DNA from: Saccharospirillaceae bacterium
GTDB lineage: Bacteria > Pseudomonadota > Gammaproteobacteria > Pseudomonadales > Oceanobacteraceae
Reading direction: 5' to 3'
Assembly: GCA_021208685.1 (NCBI GenBank)
Contig: JAJOJJ010000029.1
Span: 1 to 44,786, forward strand
DNA: 44,786 bases
Shown: in pieces, positions 36,997 to 44,786 of the stretch
Layout: each line of letters starts with the position of its first letter
Position numbering within the stretch: the first letter of the stretch is position 1
Notes under the pieces: generated by a model
Seen by the model: the letters and a program-made list of their open reading frames with translations, nothing else
What the model was told of the DNA's origin: nothing
Databases searched by the model: none
Translations under genes and position numbers: made by a program

Positions 36997-38544
36997 TTAT
37001 TGACAGCGACGCCGGACAACCGCAGCCAGTGCCAGCAACCAGATCAGAGCACCACCGGAGGAGCCGGATGGTTTGCCGGGGTTTGTCGGTTCCGGATCGG
37101 TCGGATCGGTCGGATCGGTCGGATCAGGATCGGTCGGGATAGCAATCTCTGGCCAGCTATCGGCCTGACCATCAGCATCGGCATCCATTAAAGAAGCGTG
37201 CGATAGTTTCAATCCCGGTACTTGTTCCTGAGTGCCAAACACCCACAGTGTTTCATTCTTACTGTTTTTACTACTATCCCAATCGCTGAACTGCAGGCCG
37301 TCACAGGCATCAGCGACGCTGGCGCACTGGATATGAGCCAGATCGAAGTTCTGGTTCGGAATCAGGGAGCCGTATCCTCTACCTTCGGTACGCTTTGCCA
37401 GATCGCGGGCTGCGTGGGTGTTTGTTACATCAGTCAGCGTCATTCCACCGCTTTCACCGGTCAGCGCGCCGATAAAGCGGGTAGTGTCGCTGTCCTCTGG
37501 TAAGCGCACGGTGCTGATAATCCGTAACAGCGAGCTGTCTTCCATTGAGCCTGCAATGCCACCGGCACGGGCATAAATCTGCTCGTCGAGATTAACGGTA
37601 CCGCTGACCAGAGAGTCACTGATTTCAGTTTTATTAATGGAGCCTGCAAGAGCACCGATTTGGGTCCGGCCACTGGCGGCAACGGCGACAAAGCTGCGTT
37701 TAACCGTACTGCTGATGGTCGGGTCTGTGGATGAGGTCGCTGTCATTCTTCCAACCAGGCCGCCGATATTTTTATCACCGCTGATGTTGCCCTGTACGCC
37801 TGCTTCATCAACATTGCTGTCGCTGAGATAGCCGGCCAGACCGCCGCTGCTCTCTTCACCGCTGACGGTGGTTTTCAGCAGAATGCGGTTGATCATCAGC
37901 TCTTCACCTGAACCGATGAGGCCGCCGTTATCACGGGCATCGCAGAACGGCTGGCAATTTTGTACTTCACTGGCGGTAGCCGTTACTTTTGTCTCGGCCT
38001 GAATTTTCTGGAACAGGCTGCGCCAGGCGTAGCCTGCCAATGCCCCGGAGTTACCACCACCTTTAACATCGGCGGTCAGTATCAGGTCATGAATGCTGGC
38101 GAGTTCCAGGTAGCCGAACAGTCCGGTGAAGTACTCGCCGGGACGATTAATCGTGAGATTGAGTAATGCATGGCTCTGACCGTGAAATTCCGTGGCGAAC
38201 TTCAGATTGAAGTTACCAATCGGCTCAAAGCCTTTACCGTCATTCCAGAACTGATCCCCCTCATCGAAGCGGCCATTGCTGTTGGTATCGAAATTCAGGT
38301 TGCGGGTCAGCTCGTAGCCCTTACAGCCGCTGGCCGGACAACCGCCATTGGCACCGTACAGATGGGTACCCTGAATTTCTGTTGGGCGTTCGGCCGATGG
38401 GTTATTACGGATCTCGTTCAGATCCTGCAGGTCTTCGATTTCAATCAGGCCGTTGCCGTCGCTGTCATAAATAGCACGCGGCGCGGCAACACTGAGTGCC
38501 GGGGTGGCGGCCAGAAGGGCGGCAATGATGGGGGTAAAACGCAT
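36997..38544 (-). CDS. GLUG-repeat surface protein with GlyGly-CTERM-like tail
   Basis: The 515-residue secreted protein has signal peptide MRFTPIIAALLAATPALSVAA; the start at 38544 has GGAG upstream. It continues with IYDSDGNGLIEIEDLQDLN, an EF-hand-like calcium loop common in GLUG proteins. GLUG-type repeats follow (YFTGLFGYLE, SGGLAGYLSD, IGGLVGRMT, IGALAGSINK, AGGIAGSME), building a beta solenoid. A TDP-repeat linker leads to the tail GSSGGALIWLLALAAVVRRR: small residues, one hydrophobic helix and an Arg cluster, the GlyGly-CTERM sorting signal cut by rhombosortase after type II secretion. The substrate or ligand is unknown. Confidence 0.9.
   Translation of the reverse strand: MRFTPIIAALLAATPALSVAAPRAIYDSDGNGLIEIEDLQDLNEIRNNPSAERPTEIQGTHLYGANGGCPASGCKGYELTRNLNFDTNSNGRFDEGDQFWNDGKGFEPIGNFNLKFATEFHGQSHALLNLTINRPGEYFTGLFGYLELASIHDLILTADVKGGGNSGALAGYAWRSLFQKIQAETKVTATASEVQNCQPFCDARDNGGLIGSGEELMINRILLKTTVSGEESSGGLAGYLSDSNVDEAGVQGNISGDKNIGGLVGRMTATSSTDPTISSTVKRSFVAVAASGRTQIGALAGSINKTEISDSLVSGTVNLDEQIYARAGGIAGSMEDSSLLRIISTVRLPEDSDTTRFIGALTGESGGMTLTDVTNTHAARDLAKRTEGRGYGSLIPNQNFDLAHIQCASVADACDGLQFSDWDSSKNSKNETLWVFGTQEQVPGLKLSHASLMDADADGQADSWPEIAIPTDPDPTDPTDPTDPEPTNPGKPSGSSGGALIWLLALAAVVRRRCQ
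37094..37135. repeat. 9-base tandem repeat encoding a Thr-Asp-Pro linker
   Basis: GGATCGGTC occurs three times in tandem (37094-37120) and once more after a 6-base break (37127-37135). It encodes TDP repeats just before the GlyGly-CTERM tail; slippage would change linker length in steps of three residues without breaking the frame. Confidence 0.9.
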
Positions 38545-38773
38545 AGAAACTCCGGACGTCCTGTTGTCAAAAGCGGGAGGATAGTCGATACAAATTGATA
38601 CAGACATCAGAAACGCCCTGATTTCACTGTTCCGCTGAGGAAACAAAATGGGGCGCTGACCGCCTTCTCTTCAGTGTTCGCCATGACTCTGGCCGATTTG
38701 GCCAGTGACCACCGGAATATGGTGTGGTACAAAAGTACACAATTGCCAGACAATAACAATAAAGGTCTTACTC

Positions 38774-40849
38774 ATGCGTGTTCTTCTCTCGCTGTTGGTG
38801 TTCGTCTCGCTGACGGGCTGCGCAGCTACTCAGGAAATTTTTGTTCAGCAACCGCCGGCTTACCCTGTCGCGGATGAAAAAATGCCGACCGCAGGTGCGG
38901 TATCGGTTGATATTACGCCGCCACCGGGTATGCCGATGGGGGGCTATTCGGTCATGGCGAACCGGGGTAAGGGCTTCCGTACCCGGATCAAGGCGCGGGT
39001 GGTGTATCTCAATGATGGCAAAGGGCAGTCGGTGGCGCTGGTGCAGACCGATCTGACCGCTGCATCGCTGTTATTGCAGCACGAAGTCGCCGCGCGCGTG
39101 GCGGCCAAAACCGGGCTGAAGCCGGGTGATATTGCCATTACCGCGTCGCACAGCCATTCGGCGCCGGTGAACTTCTTCGATAACGATTTTTATAACAAGC
39201 ACATGTCCAGCGGCCAGTGGCTCGAACCGGATTTCCTGGAATTTGCCGCCAGCCGCATCAGTGACGGCATTCTTCAGGCGTATGAATCACGCCGCCCGGC
39301 TAAAATCGCCACCGGTAAAAAAGACATCTACGGCTATAACCGCAACCGCTCTCTGGATTCATATGTGCTGAACAGCGCTGTGCAGGGGGTGGATCTGGAT
39401 GATCCACGGGCTAAATTTGAGGCCGTTAATCCATCGCTGTACATGGTGCGGGTGGATGTGCGCGACGACGATGGCGAGTACAAACCACTGGGTGCCTTCT
39501 CAAGCTTCTCGGTACACGCCACGGCGCTGAGTGTACCGGTTGAGGTGTATAACGCCGATTTGTTTGCCTACGCGCAGAAAGATCTCGAGTGGAAAATCCG
39601 CGACCGCTACCAAACCTCCTGGCCGGTGGTGCATGCGCTGAGCACCGGTACTCAGGGCGATATGGCACCGGCACTGGAAGAGCATGGCGATAACTACTTC
39701 AGCCATTTTGATGTCGACTGGAAGGCCGCGAAAAAACTGGGGCAGGGGATTGGTGCCGAAGCGATCAGTCTGTTTGAAGCACTGGGCTCCGGGCTGAGCA
39801 GCGACATGCAGCTGGCCAGCGCCGCGCGCGAGCTGAACATCCGCGAGCACACCAAGGCCGGTGACGCGGAAATCTGTCATGACGCGGCGGTGGGCAACAC
39901 CGTAGCGGCCGGGGCTTATGAGCGCCGTACGCCGTGGCTGAGCGCGATTCCGTTCTTCCATGGCGGCAATGTGATGGCGCGTCGCTGGTGGTTCTTTAAA
40001 GATGGCTGTCAGGGTAACAAACGCCATCTGGGATTTTCTTTCCTGCAGCCGTTGCTCGAACCCAAAGACAGCTTCCCGAATACCGTGATGTTCCAGCTGC
40101 TGCGCATTAATGACATGGTGGTTCTGCCGCTGCCGTTTGAAACCACGACCGAATCCGGTCGCCGGATTTCAGCCGCGGTCAGTGACGCCTTTGGCGGCGC
40201 TGGTCAGGATGTGAAATACGTGTGGGTGGCCAGCAACGCCAACGGCTATTTTGGCTACACCACAACGCCGGAAGAATATTCCCGCCAGAATTACGAAGGT
40301 GGTCATACCCTGTATGGCCAGTACACCACGCCTTATCTGGCTGCGCAGTTAGGCAGGCTGGCGCAGGATTTCCTGCAGACTGGAAGCGTGCAGGAATTAA
40401 AGCCGGAGTGGCGTTATGAGCTGAAGGTGAATCACTTCCTGCCGGAGCCGGCCGTCAGCACAGGCAAGCGTGAATGGTTGCAGGCTCCGCACGAGGTGAG
40501 TGCGGATGAACCGCATGAAGAGCCCTACATCGCGGTACGCTGGCTGGATGTCAGACCTGATCAGATTGCCTTTGATCAGCGGCTGGTGCGTGTTGAACAT
40601 AACGTCGGTGGGCAGTGGCAGCCGCTGATTATTAATGGCGAGCCGGTGCATGATGATGGCTACGATATTGAAGTGCGCTATCTGGATGACAGCGATGACG
40701 GCATGGCGGAATACGAAAGCCGCTGGTACAACCCGGTGGCCGGGGGCGAATACCGTTTTGTGATCGAAGCGCGCGGTCATCTGCCGCGGATCACGTCGGC
40801 GGTTTTTACCTATGGTCGTGGCAGTGCCGGTATTGCTTTGACGGAATAG
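38774..40849 (+). CDS. Ceramidase-like lipoprotein (neutral/alkaline non-lysosomal ceramidase family)
   Basis: The 691-residue protein has a lipoprotein signal (MRVLLSLLVFVSLTGC) at the 38774 start. Conserved zinc-site segments are ASHSHSAP (H126, H128), SSFSVHATAL, LPFETTTESGRR and NGYFGYTTTPEEYS, and YEGGHTLYG is present. In characterised ceramidases the catalytic serine lies in a motif such as GDVSPN or GNLSPN; here the aligned segment is QGDMAPAL, with Ala298 at the serine position. It may act on another amide, be inactive, or use the zinc alone. A C-terminal Ig-like domain is seen. It stands alone, divergent from the GLUG gene. Confidence 0.92.
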   Translation: MRVLLSLLVFVSLTGCAATQEIFVQQPPAYPVADEKMPTAGAVSVDITPPPGMPMGGYSVMANRGKGFRTRIKARVVYLNDGKGQSVALVQTDLTAASLLLQHEVAARVAAKTGLKPGDIAITASHSHSAPVNFFDNDFYNKHMSSGQWLEPDFLEFAASRISDGILQAYESRRPAKIATGKKDIYGYNRNRSLDSYVLNSAVQGVDLDDPRAKFEAVNPSLYMVRVDVRDDDGEYKPLGAFSSFSVHATALSVPVEVYNADLFAYAQKDLEWKIRDRYQTSWPVVHALSTGTQGDMAPALEEHGDNYFSHFDVDWKAAKKLGQGIGAEAISLFEALGSGLSSDMQLASAARELNIREHTKAGDAEICHDAAVGNTVAAGAYERRTPWLSAIPFFHGGNVMARRWWFFKDGCQGNKRHLGFSFLQPLLEPKDSFPNTVMFQLLRINDMVVLPLPFETTTESGRRISAAVSDAFGGAGQDVKYVWVASNANGYFGYTTTPEEYSRQNYEGGHTLYGQYTTPYLAAQLGRLAQDFLQTGSVQELKPEWRYELKVNHFLPEPAVSTGKREWLQAPHEVSADEPHEEPYIAVRWLDVRPDQIAFDQRLVRVEHNVGGQWQPLIINGEPVHDDGYDIEVRYLDDSDDGMAEYESRWYNPVAGGEYRFVIEARGHLPRITSAVFTYGRGSAGIALTE

Positions 40850-40911
40850 CGCACAGTGCCGCTGCGTATGGGTGGAACAATCCCGTCGCGGCACCGTAAC
40901 AGACGCCTGAT

Positions 40912-40944
40912 GCCGGAGCTCCTGCAGGAAACTCCGGCTTTTTT
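40912..40944 (+). terminator. Terminator of the ceramidase-like gene
   Basis: GCCGGAG (40912-40918) pairs with CTCCGGC (40932-40938), followed by six T. Confidence 0.88.
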
Positions 40945-40964
40945 ACAGGAATGTCATATTGCTC

Positions 40965-40994
40965 CTTTAGATTTAGCGCCCCCGTTGAGTAGAA
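40965..40994 (+). promoter_or_regulatory. Candidate promoter of the gspNCD genes
   Basis: TTTAGA, 18 bases, TAGAAT, about 38 bases before gspN. The -10 is good, the -35 weak. Confidence 0.4.
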
Positions 40995-41031
40995 TGACCC
41001 GCTGATATTTTCAGGGATAACAACCAATACC

Positions 41032-41802
41032 ATGTTTAAAGCCATTTGGGCGGCCCGCTGGTTTGTAGTGCTGGGCGTTTTAACCTTCATCTTTGTTCTT
41101 GTTATCAATACACCGCTGCACTTCGTCTGGCGCTATGTTGAACCGCAGGCCGCACGCTTGCCGCTCAAAATTGAGCAGGTGTCCGGCACCTTGTGGGATG
41201 GCCGTCTGCGTTTTGCGGTTCCGCAATTGCGTGATCTGGGCAGTCTTGATGCCCGCTGGCAGCTCAGCCCTCTTGGATTGCTTGCCGGTCGTGCCGATCT
41301 TGATCTCAGGATTCAGGGTGAGGGGATGCGTTTAACCAGCGCCGTCCGCATTGGTCTTGATCAGCACGTGCAGATTCTCGGTGCTGACGGTTATCTCAAT
41401 GCCGATAACATCCAGCCGCTGCTGACCCGCAACCGGGTGTCGGTTGCCGGTGAGTTTGAGCTGAACCGCCTGCTCGCCAGTATCAATCTGCAGACCCGCC
41501 AGTTTGCCGATGTCTCCGGGCGCCTGGTGTACAGTGGTGGCGAAGTCAGTTTCCCGGTGGATAACAAACCTATCCGCGCCACCATGCCGATGCTGATTGG
41601 CACGCTGGGGATGGAGCCGGAAAAAGCCGTCGTTAATATTGCGACCACCGAAGGTCAGGCATTGATTCAGGGTTTTATGCAGCAGGATGGCTGGGGGGGG
41701 ATCGCTATCCGCCGGCGCTTTCTGGATGTGTTAGGACAGAAGTGGCCTGCCGAAGCCACCGAAGAAACAGTAATTTTTGAAGTGTCCCATAAGGTTCTGT
41801 AA
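41032..41802 (+). CDS. gspN: Type II secretion system protein GspN
   Basis: The 256-residue GspN has one N-terminal membrane helix (RWFVVLGVLTFIFVLVINTP) and a periplasmic domain with KIEQVSGTLWDGRLRF, the family's best marker, and later QWELSP-like WQLSPLGLLAGRADLD. GspN is an accessory, non-essential part of the type II system. It is placed first, 33 bases before gspC. Length is normal. Confidence 0.93.
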   Translation: MFKAIWAARWFVVLGVLTFIFVLVINTPLHFVWRYVEPQAARLPLKIEQVSGTLWDGRLRFAVPQLRDLGSLDARWQLSPLGLLAGRADLDLRIQGEGMRLTSAVRIGLDQHVQILGADGYLNADNIQPLLTRNRVSVAGEFELNRLLASINLQTRQFADVSGRLVYSGGEVSFPVDNKPIRATMPMLIGTLGMEPEKAVVNIATTEGQALIQGFMQQDGWGGIAIRRRFLDVLGQKWPAEATEETVIFEVSHKVL

Positions 41803-41835
41803 CCTTGGGCGCCTCGTTTACGGAGTACGAACGTT

Positions 41836-42702
41836 TTGGCAGATAACGTGGCTGAGTTAATGAGCTGGCAGCGCTGGACACTGGTGCTGGGGAAGACAGC
41901 CCTGACCGTGCTGTTATCCTGGCAGCTGGCGCACCTGACCTGGCTGATTGTGGCGCCGGAGCCGCTGTTGCTCAAGGCACCATCGCAGGCCCGTGGCGAG
42001 CCGCAGGGTGGGGCACTGGCAGGAACAGGCCAATATCATTTATTCGGTGATGTGGCGGCACAACCGGTTGAGACAGTCACCAAAGAGGTGGATGCTCCGG
42101 ACACCCGTCTGCGCCTGCAGCTGTTAGGGGTCACCCGCAGCACCAGCAATGAAGCATCCAGTGCCATCATTGCGCCGAAAGGTGGTCAGGGAGAGTTTTA
42201 CCGCATCGGTGATGCGGTTCAGGGCCGTACGCGTCTGGCCGGTGTCTACGACGATAAAGTCATCCTCGACACTAACGGTAAGCTGGAAACCCTGAAATTT
42301 GATGAAGAATCCAGTGCCGGTATCAGCGCCAAAGCCGTCGAGGCTCCGCGTGCCGATGTCCGTGCCAGCGGATCTCTGCGGGAGCGGTTTAAACAGGTGC
42401 GCAATCCCGGTGATTTCATGAGCGTGGTAACGGACGAAGTTGCCAGCGATGCCGAAGGCGCCATGCGTGAAATGGGTCTGGAGGCGATTGGTTCCGGGCA
42501 GGGATATCGCGTGCAGCCGGGCTCTATGCTGACGGCGTTGCAGATGCAGCCCGGCGATATCGTGTTATCGGTTAATGGTCAGGCGCTGGGTGATCCGCAA
42601 AGTGATCAACAGTTATTGCAACAGGTCAGCAGTGAAGGCAACGCGCGCATTGAAGTGCAGCGTGGCAACAGTCGCTTTGTTGTTAATCACAAGCTTAATT
42701 AA
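41836..42702 (+). CDS. gspC: Type II secretion system protein GspC
   Basis: The 288-residue inner-membrane protein connects the inner platform with the GspD secretin. It has one helix (LVLGKTALTVLLSWQLAHL), then the homology region with QYHLFGDVA and RLQLLGVTRS, and a C-terminal PDZ domain (GYRVQPGSMLTALQMQPGDI). A TTG start at 41836 has CGGAG ten bases upstream; an ATG at 41860 is possible but lacks a Shine-Dalgarno and gives a shorter cytoplasmic tail. Confidence 0.95.
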   Translation: MADNVAELMSWQRWTLVLGKTALTVLLSWQLAHLTWLIVAPEPLLLKAPSQARGEPQGGALAGTGQYHLFGDVAAQPVETVTKEVDAPDTRLRLQLLGVTRSTSNEASSAIIAPKGGQGEFYRIGDAVQGRTRLAGVYDDKVILDTNGKLETLKFDEESSAGISAKAVEAPRADVRASGSLRERFKQVRNPGDFMSVVTDEVASDAEGAMREMGLEAIGSGQGYRVQPGSMLTALQMQPGDIVLSVNGQALGDPQSDQQLLQQVSSEGNARIEVQRGNSRFVVNHKLN

Positions 42703-42714
42703 AGGATATTTAGT

Positions 42715-44622
42715 GTGTTAAAGCAGTGGGCATTCGTCATCATGCTGTTGGTCAGCGCCGGAGTTCAGGCCGCGCAGGACAGTTGGCAGATTAATCTGAA
42801 GGAAGCGGATATTGGTGCCTTTATCAGTCAGGTCGCTGATATTACCGGCAAAAGCTTTGTGGTCGATCCGCGGGTTAAAGGCAAAGTGAACGTGCTGTCC
42901 AGCGAAGCCATGAACAAAGAAGGCGTTTACGAGCTGTTTTTATCGGTATTGCAGGTGCAGGGCTACGTTGCTGTCCCGGCTGGTGACGTTATCCTGGTTG
43001 TTCAGCAGAACGATGTGAAACAGCAGGGGCGTGATCTGGATGAGCGCGTAGCTGTCGACAGCCAGGAACTGCTGACCAAAGTCATCATGATTAAAAATAC
43101 CCCGGCGCTGGATCTGGTGCCGATTCTGCGTCCGCTGGTGGCTAAGTACGGTCATCTGGCCGGGGTTAAATCAGCCAACGCACTGATCATCTCCGATCAC
43201 GCCGCCAATATTCAGCGCATTGAACAGATTATCGACCGGCTGGATAAATCCGGCAGCGAAGAGCTGGAAGTGATTCAGCTGAAAGAAGCCTGGGTGGGGA
43301 ACGTGGTCACCATGTTGCAGAGTCTTGATCCGGCCAAGGTCTCACAGGGAACGGCTGCCAATGCCAACGAAAATACCGCAGGTTCGATCCGTGTCGTGGC
43401 TGATGAGCGCAGCAACCGCCTGATTATCAAAGGCGAGAAAAGTGCCCGTGAGCGTATCCGCAAACTGATTGAAGAGCTCGATCAGCCATCCTATTTCTCC
43501 GGCAGTGCCAAGGTGATCCGTCTGCAATATGCCGATGCGAAAAAGCTGGCTGAATTACTGAAAAATCTGCTCTCAGATGCTTCTTCGGCGGCGGATAAAG
43601 AAGCCACACAAGCCAAAGGTAAAGCCGGTATTCATGCCGATGAGGAGCTGAATGCGCTGGTGGTTCGCGCTGAGCCATCTCTGATGAAAGAAATTGAAGA
43701 GCTGGTGGCTGCTCTGGATGTGCGCCGTGCGCAGGTGCTGATTGAATCAGCGATTGTCGAAGTGACCGGCGATATCACCGATGCGCTGGGCGTACAGTGG
43801 GCAACCGGTAATCTGGATGCTCCGGTTGCTGGTACCAACTTCTCTAATGCCGGTCCGTCCCTGAGTGCGATTGCGACCGGCATTGCCACCGGCAATCCGG
43901 CCTCGGCCGTGGGCAGCGGTCTGACCATTGGCGGCTATCATGAAGTGAATGGCGAGGTTGATTTTGGTGTGATTCTGCAGGCTCTGGCGAGCAACAGCCT
44001 GACCAACCTGCTGTCGACGCCAAGCATCATGACGCTGGATAACCAGGAAGCCGAAATTATTGTCGGTCAGACCGTTCCGTTCCGTACCGGCTCTACCGCT
44101 TCCAGCAACAACACCAATCCGTTTACCACCATTGACCGAAAGGATGTGGGTATTTCGCTTAAAGTTAAACCGCATATTCATAACGGCGAAGCCATCCGTC
44201 TGGAAGTGGAAGCAACCGCTGAGTCGGTATCGCAGACTACCATCGACGGCAGTGCTGATCTGATTACCAATAAGCGCTCCATTAAAACCATGATTCTGTC
44301 AGAGAACGAAGAAACCATCGTACTGGGTGGTCTGATCCGCGACGATATCCGGGAAGTGGAAAGCAAAGTACCGTTACTGGGGGACATTCCGTTGCTGGGC
44401 TGGTTGTTTAAATCGAAATCAGTCACCCAGGTGAAGAGTAACCTGATGGTGTTCCTGCGTCCGACCATTGTGAATAATACCGGCGTGGCGCGTAAACTGA
44501 CGGAAGATAAATACAACGGCATCTGGGAATTCAGCCTGTCTGATCAGTTAGGCCGGGAAGAGGTCGATGTGCAGATGGAAAAACTGTTTCAGGGATTGCC
44601 GGTAAATCGCAAGAAAGATTAA
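42715..44622 (+). CDS. gspD: Type II secretion system secretin GspD
   Basis: The 635-residue outer-membrane channel has signal peptide MLKQWAFVIMLLVSAGVQA. N0-N3 periplasmic domains follow: IGAFISQVADITGKSFVVDP, VPILRPLVAKYGHLAGVKSA, VQLKEAW-like VIQLKEAWVGNVVTMLQSL and VIRLQYADAKKLAELLKNLL. The secretin core starts near 325 with VLIESAIVEVTGDITDALGV and has VGQTVPFRTG and VPLLGDIPLLGWLFKS. The start is GTG 42715 after AAAGGA. It lies 12 bases after gspC. gspE does not follow within the 164 bases left. Confidence 0.97.
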   Translation: MLKQWAFVIMLLVSAGVQAAQDSWQINLKEADIGAFISQVADITGKSFVVDPRVKGKVNVLSSEAMNKEGVYELFLSVLQVQGYVAVPAGDVILVVQQNDVKQQGRDLDERVAVDSQELLTKVIMIKNTPALDLVPILRPLVAKYGHLAGVKSANALIISDHAANIQRIEQIIDRLDKSGSEELEVIQLKEAWVGNVVTMLQSLDPAKVSQGTAANANENTAGSIRVVADERSNRLIIKGEKSARERIRKLIEELDQPSYFSGSAKVIRLQYADAKKLAELLKNLLSDASSAADKEATQAKGKAGIHADEELNALVVRAEPSLMKEIEELVAALDVRRAQVLIESAIVEVTGDITDALGVQWATGNLDAPVAGTNFSNAGPSLSAIATGIATGNPASAVGSGLTIGGYHEVNGEVDFGVILQALASNSLTNLLSTPSIMTLDNQEAEIIVGQTVPFRTGSTASSNNTNPFTTIDRKDVGISLKVKPHIHNGEAIRLEVEATAESVSQTTIDGSADLITNKRSIKTMILSENEETIVLGGLIRDDIREVESKVPLLGDIPLLGWLFKSKSVTQVKSNLMVFLRPTIVNNTGVARKLTEDKYNGIWEFSLSDQLGREEVDVQMEKLFQGLPVNRKKD

Positions 44623-44786
44623 GGCTTGCGGTGTTGTTGATAAAAGCCCCGTTTCACGGGTAATGCTGTTCACTTAACGTTTTAAATCGTTTGAAACGCC
44701 CAATGCCTCCCAGGGGAACTTATCCCCTTGCCGGCGGGCCGACCCCAGCTTCGCGCTGTGCAGGCCTTTTTCCTCCATTCAGACCA
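44623..44786. other. Noncoding end of the window after gspD
   Basis: No gene start is visible. The stretch has a small hairpin AGGGG/CCCCTT (44713-44730) and a GC-rich segment ending in GGCCTTTTT (44764-44772), a possible weak terminator. If it is one, gspE and later genes would be in another transcript. Confidence 0.4.

Overview
The window looks like a chromosomal segment of a marine-type gammaproteobacterium, probably an Oceanospirillales relative. This is inferred from gene content and order: rpsU-yqeY-dnaG-rpoD, lptD-surA-pdxA-rsmA-apaG-apaH-glpE divergent from amgK-murU, polar-flagellum H-ring genes flgP/flgT, and gspN-gspC-gspD. No taxonomic marker other than a 3' scrap of 5S rRNA is present, so genus is not claimed.

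Region 1 (1-5250) is the accessory part. It opens with the last bases of a 5S rRNA and its terminator, then about 450 bases without genes that carry three imperfect copies of a 20-base motif. From 536 to 5181 lies a small integrated element of about 4.6 kb. It is bounded by an 11-base direct repeat; the right copy is the 3' end of a tRNA with anticodon CAT, best read as tRNA-Ile2. The element carries a P4-type tyrosine integrase, a translationally coupled 195-residue protein of unknown function, an AlpA-type regulator, a small HTH-like protein, a replication-type winged-helix protein whose gene contains a 22-base-period iteron-like array, and a coiled-coil protein. All six genes read leftward. 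Facing them is a rightward regulatory region: three hairpins sharing the core CCATTGG, an upstream stretch complementary to a Shine-Dalgarno sequence, and a 67-codon ORF. This resembles the C4 antisense-RNA immunity layout of P1/P4-type elements. There is no structural phage gene and no recognised defence cargo, so it is best described as a satellite-like mini-island.

Region 2 (5250-15100) is core housekeeping: an AEC-family permease, the macromolecular synthesis operon read leftward (rpsU, yqeY, dnaG, rpoD), and divergent from rpsU a rightward tsaD-folB-folK run that meets cca tail to tail.

Region 3 (15100-25260) has a TraF-like predicted outer-membrane protein, an EamA permease preceded by an orphan terminator, flgP-flgT behind a sigma-28-like promoter, and the stress cluster prkA-yeaH-spoVR.

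Region 4 (25257-36960) holds the lptD-to-glpE operon read leftward, divergent amgK-murU-djlA (peptidoglycan recycling plus a DnaJ-type co-chaperone with an apparent 5' frameshift), then arfB with a previously untracked 56-residue membrane protein, a TrhA/hemolysin III family protein, and a GIY-YIG protein.

Region 5 (36997-44786) is surface and secretion. It has a GLUG-repeat protein ending in a GlyGly-CTERM-like tail, a ceramidase-like lipoprotein with an altered active-site motif, and the start of a type II secretion cluster (gspN, gspC, gspD). The GlyGly-CTERM protein is the type of substrate that type II systems export, so its position near gsp genes is coherent.
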